In this document: positions 12,504 to 21,674 of the stretch, piece after piece
How positions within the stretch are numbered: position 1 is the first letter of the stretch
Layout of the letters: each line of letters starts with the position of its first letter
Origin: JAHRAW01 sp965203265
GTDB taxonomy: Bacteria; Pseudomonadota; Gammaproteobacteria; Arenicellales; Poriferihabitantaceae
DNA: 64,000 nt
Direction of reading: 5' to 3'
Assembly (NCBI GenBank): GCA_965203265.1
Contig: CBDBBV010000002.1
Location: forward strand, 496,001 to 560,000
The notes under the pieces: generated by a model
Databases searched by the model: none
The model's input: the letters and a program-made list of their open reading frames with translations, nothing else
What the model was told of the DNA's origin: nothing
Program-made: the position numbers and the translations under genes

Positions 12504-15148
12504 GTGGAACTGGTCTTCCTCACTGTCCTGCTACTCCTGATGATTCTGGCGCTGACCGCCGGGTATCCGGTCGCGTTCGCCCTGCCCGGCGCCTCGATTC
12601 TAGCGATCACGCTGGCGGCGCTGTGCGGCTGGCTGTTCGCCGACGATCTCAACGCCTACTTCGTTCAGGACGGGCCGACCCAGTGGCTGAGCGCCGGCGT
12701 GACCAATTTCCGCAGTCTGTATTGGGATGTGGAGCGCGACACCCTCATCGCCATCCCGTTGTTCGTGTTCATGGGCATCATGCTGCAGAGATCGAAAATC
12801 GCCGAAGATCTGCTCATCGCCATGGCGCAGCTGTTCGGCCCCATCCCCGGCGGACTCGGTATTTCCGTGGTGTTCGTCGGCGCGCTGTTGGCGGCCACCA
12901 CCGGCATAGTCGGCGCCACCGTCATCGCCATGGGGTTGATCTCCCTGCCGGCGATGCTGCGCAACAACTACGCCAAACCCCTCGCCAGCGGCACCATCTG
13001 CGCCTCCGGCACCCTCGGGCAGATCATCCCGCCGTCCATCGTCCTGATCATTCTGGCGGATCAACTGTCGAGCGCGGTGGATCAGGCGAGCACCGCCCGC
13101 AAGGCGGAATACAAGGAAGCCACCGGCGCGTTTTCCATGCCGTCGGAATTCGACATCACCTCGGCGAGCGCCGGCGACATGTTCATGGGGGCACTCATTC
13201 CCGGCGTGATGCTGGTGGGCATCTACATGGTGTATATCCTGATCAGCGCCCTGATTCGCCCGGACAAGGCGCCGCCGGTGCCCTACGAAGGCGAATACGA
13301 CCGCAAATTCGCGTTTCGCGTGTTGCTGGCGCTGGTGCCGCCGCTGTCGCTCATCTTCGTCGTGCTCGGTTCCATCGTCACCGGCGTCGCCACGGTCAAT
13401 CAGGCCGGCGCCATCGGTGCCATCGGCGCGCTCATCATGGGCAGCTATCGCCTGATGGAGGGCAAGCGCGGCGCCTATCGACCGGGCATCCTCGCCATCG
13501 GCGCGACCATCGCCATCCTCATCCTGATCAACCTGTTCGACCTCACATCAAGAACATACAGAGCGGTGCCGACCTCATCGGCATCGCGCTGGCGGTGGCG
13601 GCGGCGGCGGCGCTGCTGGCGGCGGTGCTGTGGAGCGCGTGGCGCGCCTACACCATAGACGACACCCTGCGCGGCGTCATGATCGAAACCGCCAAAACCA
13701 CTTCGATGGTGTTCATCATCCTGATCGGCGCCGCCATGCTGACCTCGGCCTTTCGCGGATTCGGCGGCGAACATCTGGTCAAGGAATTCCTGACCAGTTT
13801 GCCCGGCGGTTTCTGGACACAGTTCGTGGTCGTCATGGCGGTGATATTCTTCCTCGGATTCTTCCTCGACTTCATCGAAATTTCGGTGGTGGTGGTGCCC
13901 ATCGTGGCGCCGATATTGCTGGCGGATCCGTCCGCCAACATCACCGCGGTGTGGCTGGGCGTCATGATCGGGCTGAACATCCAGACCTCGTTCCTGACGC
14001 CGCCGTTCGGTTTCTCCCTGTTCTACCTGCGCGGCGTGGCGCCGCCGGTGGTGAAGACCACGCAGATATACAAGGGAGCGCTCGCCTTCATCGTGCTGCA
14101 ACTGGTGGGGTTGGCCATCGCCGGCTACTTCCCCGGGCTGGTCAACTACATGCCGTACCGCACCTACCTGACCTCGGAGACCGCGCCGCCGCCGGTCAAT
14201 CCGCGTTTGCAGCTGTGCATGGAGCGGCGCGTGTTCGCCGAATATCGCGACAACCGCGCGCCCATCGCCGCCGGCATCGAACGAGCGCGCACGCTGGATT
14301 TGTCGGTGCTGCCCGCCGACCACCGCGCCGCCCTGACCGACGGCATTGCCGCAGCCGGCACCACCTTCGAGCTGGTCGAGCAGGTTGCCGCCGCCGAATC
14401 CGAATTGGACGAATTCACTCAGGGATACCGCCCTCTGCACCGACAGACGCGGCGCATCTACGGCGAACTTCGCAGCATCGAACGCAAGCTCGAGCAGGCA
14501 CAGCTGCGCCACGACCGCCTGCGCCGCAACCCCGCCGCCACGCGCCAGCAATTCGCCCGGGCGGAGGCGGAAATCGCCCAATTACAGCGGCGCAAGGCGG
14601 AGTTGCTGGATCGCATCCCCGCCGGCTGGGATGAGGCCAAGGCGACCTTCGACCGACTCCTCGACGCCGACACGCGGGCGCGCCAAGCCTATCGGCGCAA
14701 TGTGGACGCCGCCTATTTTGCCCTCGACGAGGTGCGCAAGTTGATTCGACAAGGGGACTCTCTGGCGCAGATTGGGACGCGGCTGCGCGGGCTCGACAGT
14801 CGGGCGGCGCAGGCGGCGGCGCAAATCAAGCAGGTCGAGAGTGAATTCGGCGACTTGGACGGCGTCGCCTCCATCCGCATGAAACTGGCGCAATCCCGGC
14901 GCGCGCTCACGGGGGGAAATCCGGACGCGGATCGAGCCGACCAACTGCTGGACGAGGTCATCGTCCTGTTCGATGAGGAACTCGCATGGCGCGCCGCGGC
15001 GAAGTCTCTGCTTCCCGCCCTGAATGCGTACAACGACGCCATCAAGAGCACCATCGGCCTACGCCTGCAAAAACGCCTGACCACCGAGCAAGCCGAGGAT
15101 ATCGCCGCCTGCCAGTCGGCGCATCGGGACATTTCCCTGCATTTCTAG
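12504..15148 (+). pseudogene. dctM: TRAP transporter large permease (DctM type), interrupted by a frameshift, with long C-terminal coiled-coil extension
   Basis: The large permease forms the ion-coupled transport path. From the GTG at 12504, frame 1 encodes helices with IPLFVFMGIMLQRS, GIVGATVIAMGLISLPAML and GTLGQIIPPSIVLIILADQL, all DctM hallmarks. Near 13541-13546 homology leaves this frame and continues one base back, as if one base were missing: NIQSGADLIG, then VFIILIGAAMLTSAFRG, DFIEISVVVVPIVAPIL and IGLNIQTSFLTPPFGFSLFYL. The first frame reads on to a stop at 13658 without homology. After the last helix (about 14150) the second frame continues for about 320 charged, Arg/Glu/Ala-rich helical residues, a soluble coiled-coil-like tail that ordinary DctM proteins lack. 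The break may be a sequencing error, a real mutation or frameshifting; no slippery heptamer is visible. Confidence 0.8.
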
Positions 15149-15207
15149 GCGGGACACGGCGTTGCCGCGGTAACGGGGCGGGCGGTGGATCAACAACCGC
15201 CCGCGGC

Positions 15208-16623
15208 TCAGTAGCGGTAGTGCTCCGCCTTGTAGGGCCCCTCGACCGGCACGCCGATGTAGTCGGCCTGCTCGGTGGTCAGGCGAGTCAGGCGGGCGCC
15301 GATCTTGTCCAGATGCAGTCGTGCCACTTCCTCGTCCAGATGCTTGGGCAGTACATGCACGGCGTGGCCGTACTTATCGCCGTGCCGCCACAATTCGATC
15401 TGTGCCAGTACCTGATTGGTGAAACTGTTGGACATGACGAAGCTCGGATGGCCGGTGGCGCAGCCCAGATTCACCAACCTGCCCTGTGCCAGCAGGGTGA
15501 TGCGGTTGCCGTTGGGGAGGATGATCTGATCCACCTGCGGCTTGATGTTTTCCCAGCGGTAACTCTTCATTCCGGCCACATCAATTTCGTTGTCGAAATG
15601 ACCGATATTGCAGACGATGGATTGATCTTTCATGCGCAGCATCTGGTCGTGGGAAATGACATCGACATTGCCGGTGGCGGTGACGAAAATATCGACTCGA
15701 TCGCACACTTCCTCCATGCGCACCACGCGATAGCCCTCCATGGCCGCCTGCAAGGCGCAGATGGGGTCGATCTCGCTCACCCACACAGTGGCGCCCAAGC
15801 CGCGCAAGGACTGGGCGCTGCCCTTGCCGACATCGCCGTAGCCGAGCACCAATGCGATCTTTCCGGCGATCATGACATCGGTGGCGCGCTTGATGCCGTC
15901 CACCAACGACTCCCGGCAGCCGTACAGGTTGTCGAATTTCGACTTGGTGACCGAGTTGTTCACATCGATCGCCGGAAACGACAGGTCGCCTCGATCCGCT
16001 AGTTGATAGAGGCGGTGCACGCCGGTGGTGGTCTCCTCGGTGACGCCGCGAATTTCGCCGAGGCGGCGGCTGTACCAAGTGCCGTCGGTTCGCAGGCGCG
16101 CCTTGATGGCGGCAAACAACGCGACCTCTTCTTCACTGGCGGGGTTTTCCAGCACCGATGCATCTCCCTCGGCCTGAGCGCCGAGCATCAGCAGCATGGT
16201 GGCGTCGCCGCCGTCGTCGAGGATCATGTTGGGCGCGCCGTCCGGCCACTGCATGATGCGGTGGGTGAACTCCCAGTATTCTTCCAAGGACTCGCCCTTG
16301 TGGGCGAACACCGGCACGCCGCTTGTGGCGATGGCGGCGGCGGCGTGATCCTGCGTCGAAAATATGTTGCACGAAGCCCAGCGAACCTGCGCGCCGAGGG
16401 CGGTGAGCGACTCGATCAATACCGCGGTCTGAATGGTCATATGCAGCGAACCGGCGATGCGGGCACCGCGCAGGGGTTGCTCGCCGGCGTATTTTTCGCG
16501 CACCGCCATGAGTCCGGGCATTTCGGTCTCGGCAATGGCGATCTCCTTGCGGCCCCAATCGGCCAAGCCGAGGTCGGCCACCTGATAGTCGGCGTCGAGG
16601 ATTTGTGCGGTCTGTGTGGTCAT
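15208..16623 (-). CDS. ahcY: Adenosylhomocysteinase
   Basis: S-adenosylhomocysteine hydrolase splits SAH, the by-product of methylation, to adenosine and homocysteine. At 471 aa it has the usual length of the proteobacterial form. Seen: GSLHMTIQTAVLIE, WASCNIFSTQDHAAAA, the NAD-binding GYGDVGKGSAQSLRG, and the family C-terminus GPYKAEHYRY. It lies 42 bases downstream of metK on the same strand, forming a methyl-cycle operon. No SAH-riboswitch-like structure is visible in the gap. Confidence 0.98.
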   Translation of the reverse strand: MTTQTAQILDADYQVADLGLADWGRKEIAIAETEMPGLMAVREKYAGEQPLRGARIAGSLHMTIQTAVLIESLTALGAQVRWASCNIFSTQDHAAAAIATSGVPVFAHKGESLEEYWEFTHRIMQWPDGAPNMILDDGGDATMLLMLGAQAEGDASVLENPASEEEVALFAAIKARLRTDGTWYSRRLGEIRGVTEETTTGVHRLYQLADRGDLSFPAIDVNNSVTKSKFDNLYGCRESLVDGIKRATDVMIAGKIALVLGYGDVGKGSAQSLRGLGATVWVSEIDPICALQAAMEGYRVVRMEEVCDRVDIFVTATGNVDVISHDQMLRMKDQSIVCNIGHFDNEIDVAGMKSYRWENIKPQVDQIILPNGNRITLLAQGRLVNLGCATGHPSFVMSNSFTNQVLAQIELWRHGDKYGHAVHVLPKHLDEEVARLHLDKIGARLTRLTTEQADYIGVPVEGPYKAEHYRY

Positions 16624-16665
16624 TGCGATGTGTGGTTGTGTGGTGTTCGGTTAAGGTTGCGCCGA

Positions 16666-17832
16666 TTACAAGCCGGCGGCGGCGCGCAATTCATCGGCCT
16701 TGTCGGTTCGCTCCCAGGTGAAATCGTCGTCGCGCCGCCCGAAATGGCCGAATGCCGAGGTCTTGCGGTAAATCGGCCGTAGCAGGTCGAGGTCGTGCAC
16801 GATGGCCTTGGGGCGCAGGTCGAAGTGCGCCGCGATCAGTTTTTCGATGCGCTCGTCGGCGATGCGGCCGCTACCGAAGGTGTCCACCATCACCGACACC
16901 GGTCGGGCAACCCCGATGGCATATGCGACCTGCACCTCGCATCGCTCCGCCAAACCCGCCGCCACCACATTCTTGGCCACATAGCGGGCTGCATATGCGG
17001 CCGAGCGATCCACCTTGGAGGGATCCTTTCCGGAGAAGGCGCCGCCGCCGTGGTGTGCCGACCCGCCGTAGGTATCGACGATGATCTTGCGCCCAGTCAA
17101 GCCGCAATCGCCGGCCGGGCCGCCGATCACGAAACGCCCGGTGGGGTTGACCAGAAATCTGGTGTCGGCGGTGATCATCTCCTGCGGCAGCACCGGCTTG
17201 ATCACCTCTTCGATGATGACGCGCGACAGTTCGCCGTGCTCGATGCCGTCGTCGTGCTGGGTGGACAGCACCACGGTATCCACCGCGCGCGGCTTGCCGT
17301 CCACATAACGCACCGTGACCTGAGATTTGGCGTCCGGGCGCAGCCACGCAATGCCGCCGGACTTGCGCACCTGCGCATGCCGTTGCATCAGGCGGTGGGC
17401 GTGGATGATGGGAAAGGGCATGAGCACATCGGTTTCATTGCAGGCGTAGCCGAACATCAAGCCCTGATCGCCGGCGCCCTGATCGAGGTGCAGCCCTTCC
17501 CCCTCATTCACTCCCTGAGCGATGTCCGGCGACTGCTTGTCGAGCGCCACGAGGACCGCGCAACTGCGGGCGTCGAAGCCCATTTCGGAGGCGTTGTAGC
17601 CGATGTCATCGATGGTCTCGCGAACCACTTCGGGGAAATCCACCGAGGCGTTCGAGGTGATTTCGCCGGAGAGCACGACCATGCCGGTGTTGACCAGCGT
17701 TTCACAGGCGACTCGCGCCAGCGGGTCGCGGGTGATGAGGGCGTCGAGAACCGCGTCCGATATCCGATCGGCCACCTTGTCGGGATGGCCTTCGGAAACC
17801 GATTCGGAGGTGAACAAGAATGAATTTGCCAT
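16666..17832 (-). CDS. metK: S-adenosylmethionine synthetase
   Basis: MetK makes S-adenosylmethionine from methionine and ATP. The 388-aa product shows FTSESVSEGHPDKVADRISD at the N-terminus, the loop GAGDQGLMFGYACNET, and GGGAFSGKDPSKVDRS, the phosphate-binding P-loop-like motif. The start is an ATG whose next residues (ANSFLFTSESV) match the family. It is the first gene of a metK-ahcY operon. Confidence 0.98.
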   Translation of the reverse strand: MANSFLFTSESVSEGHPDKVADRISDAVLDALITRDPLARVACETLVNTGMVVLSGEITSNASVDFPEVVRETIDDIGYNASEMGFDARSCAVLVALDKQSPDIAQGVNEGEGLHLDQGAGDQGLMFGYACNETDVLMPFPIIHAHRLMQRHAQVRKSGGIAWLRPDAKSQVTVRYVDGKPRAVDTVVLSTQHDDGIEHGELSRVIIEEVIKPVLPQEMITADTRFLVNPTGRFVIGGPAGDCGLTGRKIIVDTYGGSAHHGGGAFSGKDPSKVDRSAAYAARYVAKNVVAAGLAERCEVQVAYAIGVARPVSVMVDTFGSGRIADERIEKLIAAHFDLRPKAIVHDLDLLRPIYRKTSAFGHFGRRDDDFTWERTDKADELRAAAGL

Positions 17833-18417
17833 GGTCGGGGCTTGGATTATGCGCGCCTGAATTTTGCCGTCAACGGGCGGCAGAGTCGCTCGGAGCGCGC
17901 GGGAAAGTCGGATGAAAAACGGCGCGATGATAGCATAGACGAGGCGGGTGAGACGGCTATCGGAGATTCGGAGAATCGGCTGTCGGAGCCTCAGAGCGTC
18001 GTCCAGTGCGGTGCCGTCTCGACATGCCGCAGATCGGACGGCTCGCCAACCGCGGCCCCCTTGCGCTCAATGTGCAGGCCGCACTCCCACTCCCACTCCT
18101 GATGCTCGTCCTGTTCTCACCACCATCTCCCGGCTCGCAAGTCTTCGCCCAGCGTTATCGCTCAAGTGCAAGGCGCGCAGCCGATGCTGGGGTATCCCTT
18201 GTTGAGCATACTGGTATCTGCTGGTTTGCTATTGACACTGTTTTAACTAAGCGGGGAATCGACAACCGATGACGCGGCGCACACGCCGGGGCGCGGGGGA
18301 GACGGGCGGGAAAGAGCGGGATGGTAGCACATATCGGCGCCACGCCGCCTGCCGCCGAGGTCGCGCGCGCTTTCGGTTACAATACCGCTCCCGACACGCC
18401 GCCCCGGCCAACGCCCG
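17833..18417. other. 585-base intergenic region between divergent metK and argB
   Basis: No convincing gene is seen. A minus-strand extended -10 element (TGCTATCAT, complement of 17927-17935) could start metK-ahcY transcription. TACAAT at 18378-18383 is a possible -10 for argB. An 88-codon plus-strand open frame (18006-18272) has a hydrophobic stretch but neither homology nor a ribosome-binding site that I recognise. No RNA structure of known type was recognised. Confidence 0.4.
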
Positions 18418-19320
18418 ATGTGCCCCGACCCCGCCAGCCCGATTCGCCCAAATGAAACCGCCCGCATTCTGACCGAGGCGTTGCCCTATATTCGGCGCTA
18501 TCAGGGCAAGACCATCGTGATCAAGTACGGCGGCAGCGCCATGGTCGATCAAGCCCTGAAAAACAGCTTCGCCCACGATGTCATCCTGATGAAACTGGTC
18601 GGCATGAATCCGGTGGTGGTGCACGGCGGCGGCCCGCAGATCAACCAACTGCTGGAGAAGATCGGCAAAGAGTCCACCTTCGTCGACGGCATGCGGGTAA
18701 CCGACAGCGAAACCATGGATATGGTGGAAATGGTACTCGGCGGGCTGGTGAACAAGGATATCGTCCACCTGATCAACTCCCTCGGCGGTCGCGCGGTCGG
18801 CCTGAGCGGCAAGGACGGCAACCTGATTCGCGCGCGCAAACTGCATGTAAGCAAGGGCGATCCCCTGCTCGACCGCCCGGAAATCATTGATTACGGCCAT
18901 GTAGGCGAGGTCGAGTCCATCGACCCGCGGGTGGTGCAGTTGCTGGAAAGTCAGGCGTTCATTCCGGTCATCGCCCCCATCGGCGTGGGCGAGGATGGCC
19001 AGACCTACAACATCAACGCCGATCTGGTGGCCGGCAAGATGGCCATCGTCCTCGGCGCGGAGAAACTCATGCTGCTGACCAACACCCCCGGCGTGCTCGA
19101 CCGGCGCGGCCAACTGGCCGGCGACCTCAAGGCGTCGGCCATCGAGGCACTGTTGCAGGACGGCACCATCGCCGGCGGCATGATCCCCAAGGTGGACTGC
19201 GCGCTTGGCGCCGTCCGCAACGGAGTCAACACCGCGCTGATCATCGACGGCCGAGTCGAGCACGCCCTACTGCTCGAGTTGTTCACCGATACCGGCATCG
19301 GCACTCAGATCAGCGCCTAA
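18418..19320 (+). CDS. argB: Acetylglutamate kinase
   Basis: ArgB phosphorylates N-acetylglutamate in arginine biosynthesis. At 300 aa it has normal length. Visible are the N-terminal IVIKYGGSAM phosphate-binding motif, VVVHGGGPQIN, the glycine-rich LINSLGGRAVGLSGKDGNL, and NINADLVAGKMAIVLGAEKL with the catalytic lysine region. The N-terminal extension before ARILTEALPYIRRY suggests the arginine-sensitive type (family knowledge). nudC starts 47 bases downstream. Confidence 0.97.
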   Translation: MCPDPASPIRPNETARILTEALPYIRRYQGKTIVIKYGGSAMVDQALKNSFAHDVILMKLVGMNPVVVHGGGPQINQLLEKIGKESTFVDGMRVTDSETMDMVEMVLGGLVNKDIVHLINSLGGRAVGLSGKDGNLIRARKLHVSKGDPLLDRPEIIDYGHVGEVESIDPRVVQLLESQAFIPVIAPIGVGEDGQTYNINADLVAGKMAIVLGAEKLMLLTNTPGVLDRRGQLAGDLKASAIEALLQDGTIAGGMIPKVDCALGAVRNGVNTALIIDGRVEHALLLELFTDTGIGTQISA

Positions 19321-19367
19321 GTGCCTGAGTGCCTCCGCTCGGCGGGCAACCGGCAAGCCCGCGTCAG

Positions 19368-20357
19368 ATGATCGACCATCCACCGACCTATTGCGGCATG
19401 CCCCTGACGCGCAACGGCGCATTGCGGGCGGACGCGGCATGGGTTCGCCGGCAACTGCATGACAATCTCGCCCGAGTCATACCCCTGTGGCGCGACCGAA
19501 ACCTGTTGCAACGGGATCGACTGGGGCGACCTGCGGCCTGCTTCGTCGAACAACCCCACGCCGAAACCATCCTGCGGGAGTTGGCGGAAGCGGAGCCGGA
19601 GCCGATCTATCTCGGCCACGATCGCAATGCGCCGGTATTCGCCGCCGACCTCTCCCACCTCGAAGAACGCCGCGCCACGCGGCTACTCTCCACCTTCGAC
19701 CTAGACGCGGACTTCCGCGACCTGCGCGCGGTGGGCGCGCTGTTGGCCGCCGAAGAAGCCGCCATCCTCGCCTACGCCCGCGGCATCACCCACTGGCACC
19801 GGCAAACCCGCTATTGCGGCCACTGCGGAAATTCCACCCGCGCCCATCGCGGCGGCCACTTGCGCCGCTGCATCGACAACCGATGCGCCCGCGAAATATT
19901 CCCCCGAATCGACCCGGCGGTGATCATGCTGGTGGAACAACTGGCACCCCAAGACGGCATTGCCAAGTGTCTGCTGGGGCGACGCCGGAGAATCCCCCAA
20001 CGAATCTATTCCACCCTAGCCGGCTATGTGGATCCCGGCGAAAGTCTGGAGGAGGCGGTTGCCAGAGAGGTGCGGGAAGAAACCGGTATCCGCATCTGCC
20101 GCACCACCTATCTGGCCTCCCAACCGTGGCCCTTCCCCGCCAGCATGATGGTCGCATTCCGCGCCCATTCCCGCGACCACGACCGAAAAATCGCCGTGGC
20201 AACCGATGAATTGGAAGACGCCAGATGGTTCAGCGCGGCGGAAGTGCGGGCATTCGGCGAATGCGATGATTCTGCAAGCAGCGGCCCCACGCTACCGCGT
20301 CGGGACTCCATCGCCCGAACCATGATTGAAGGATGGTTGCGGGAAAATGGGGCGTAA
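19368..20357 (+). CDS. nudC: NADH pyrophosphatase / NAD-capped RNA hydrolase NudC
   Basis: Nudix hydrolase that cleaves NADH and removes NAD caps from RNA 5' ends. In the 329-aa product a zinc-ribbon half is seen (CGHCG then C-x4-C), followed by the Nudix box GYVDPGESLEEAVAREVREE and the NudC-specific SQPWPFPASMM motif. The N-terminal domain is less conserved, as usual. The ATG at 19368 is chosen; an in-frame GTG at 19329 would add 13 residues. Confidence 0.95.
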   Translation: MIDHPPTYCGMPLTRNGALRADAAWVRRQLHDNLARVIPLWRDRNLLQRDRLGRPAACFVEQPHAETILRELAEAEPEPIYLGHDRNAPVFAADLSHLEERRATRLLSTFDLDADFRDLRAVGALLAAEEAAILAYARGITHWHRQTRYCGHCGNSTRAHRGGHLRRCIDNRCAREIFPRIDPAVIMLVEQLAPQDGIAKCLLGRRRRIPQRIYSTLAGYVDPGESLEEAVAREVREETGIRICRTTYLASQPWPFPASMMVAFRAHSRDHDRKIAVATDELEDARWFSAAEVRAFGECDDSASSGPTLPRRDSIARTMIEGWLRENGA

Positions 20358-20492
20358 CCGGTATGAACCTGATAAGCCGAAAGTATTGTGAGTCGACTGG
20401 CTCATTGATGATTCCCGTTGGTTGTTACGGAAAGCGAGAGACTACCGAAAACAGCGTAGATTGTGAGAGCAGTTCGGTGGTTCGAGACGCGG

Positions 20493-21656
20493 CTAGTCGG
20501 GGAAGTGGATTGCGCCGGCTACGGTTGGTCGTATTGCGCCGGTTACCGTTGGTAGGGTTGCCGGAATGCGGTGGAGGGTGTTGCAGGCGAGCCAGGCGAA
20601 GGCAGCGGCTTCGACCCATTGGGGATCGATGCCGAGTTCGGCGGTGGTGTGGAATCTGCCGTCGCAGCGCTCGGCGAGCAGAGCCATGAGGGTGCGATTG
20701 CGCACGCCGCCGCCGCATACATACACCGATTCGACGGCCGGCGTCAGACGATTCAGCTGGCTGGCCACGGTTTCGGCGGTGAGGGCTGTGAGGGTGGCCA
20801 GTATATCCGGCGGCGGCAACGAGGCGAATGCGTCCGAGGCGGCGAGGGCGCGCGCCAGCCACGCCTGATTGAAATACTCGCGCCCAGTGCTCTTGGGCGG
20901 CGGCTGGGCGAAATAGGGATCCGCCAGCAGGTGTTTCAGGAATTTCCGCTGCACGGTGCCGGCGGCGGCGCGCTCGCCGTGGTGGTCGAACGGCGTCTTG
21001 AAATGGTTGCGACACCAGCCGTCCAGCAGGGTATTGCCCGGCCCGGCGTCGAAGCCGACCACCGTGGGGTTGCGTCCGGCGGGCAGGTGGGTGATGTTGG
21101 CGATGCCGCCGAGGTTGACGACGGCGCGATTTTCGCCGTGGTGGGCGAAAGCCGCGTGGTGAAAGGCGGGCGCCAGCGGGGCGCCCTGACCGCCCACGGC
21201 CACATCGCCGCTGCGAAAATCCGTGACTACCGGAATGCCGGTGCGCTGGGCGACGATGGCGCCGTTGCCGAGTTGCAGGGTGAACGGAAATTCCCCGTCG
21301 GGGCGGTGGCGGATGGTCTGCCCGTGGCAGCCGATGACGGCCACGGCGGATTCTTCCGACCATTCAGACTCTTCCCTGAGGCGGTTGGCCGCCTGCGCGT
21401 ACAGGTGTCCGAGGTGGGTGTCCAGCCGCCCGAGTTGGTCGGTATCGAGGGTTTTGCAGGTGATGGCGTGTTCGATGCGTTGGCGCGTCTCGTCGGGGAA
21501 GGGGATGTGGACGGTGGCTTTCACGGCGACTTGGCGAAACGATTTCAACGCCAGCAGGACGCCGTCGATGCCGTCGGCGCTGGTGCCCGACATCAGGCCG
21601 ATGGCGCAGGTCGCCCCCCCGGGTATGGCGCCGCGACTACGGGCGTGGTCGATCAT
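20493..21656 (-). CDS. anmK: Anhydro-N-acetylmuramic acid kinase
   Basis: AnmK phosphorylates and opens 1,6-anhydro-MurNAc during peptidoglycan recycling. The 387-aa protein has the N-terminal GLMSGTSADGIDGVL nucleotide-binding motif, GCHGQTIRHRP, VVNLGGIANITHLP, GFDAGPGNTLLDGW and the C-terminal VCGGGVRNRTLM. All are family signatures. It lies 18 bases downstream of the M23 peptidase gene, which links cell-wall cleavage and recycling. Confidence 0.97.
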   Translation of the reverse strand: MIDHARSRGAIPGGATCAIGLMSGTSADGIDGVLLALKSFRQVAVKATVHIPFPDETRQRIEHAITCKTLDTDQLGRLDTHLGHLYAQAANRLREESEWSEESAVAVIGCHGQTIRHRPDGEFPFTLQLGNGAIVAQRTGIPVVTDFRSGDVAVGGQGAPLAPAFHHAAFAHHGENRAVVNLGGIANITHLPAGRNPTVVGFDAGPGNTLLDGWCRNHFKTPFDHHGERAAAGTVQRKFLKHLLADPYFAQPPPKSTGREYFNQAWLARALAASDAFASLPPPDILATLTALTAETVASQLNRLTPAVESVYVCGGGVRNRTLMALLAERCDGRFHTTAELGIDPQWVEAAAFAWLACNTLHRIPATLPTVTGAIRPTVAGAIHFPD

Positions 21657-21674
21657 CGCGGCCGCCGATAGAAG

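Noticed and set aside
13535..13560. Programmed -1 frameshift in dctM
   Set aside because: No X-XXY-YYZ heptamer or nearby strong stem is visible; a lost base explains it more simply.
16624..18000. A SAM or SAH riboswitch before metK or ahcY
   Set aside because: The metK-ahcY gap is only 42 bases and the metK leader shows none of the conserved riboswitch segments that I could recognise.
18006..18272. An 88-codon plus-strand frame between metK and argB with a hydrophobic segment
   Set aside because: No ribosome-binding site, no homology recognised, and the composition looks non-coding. Mentioned only in the gap entry.
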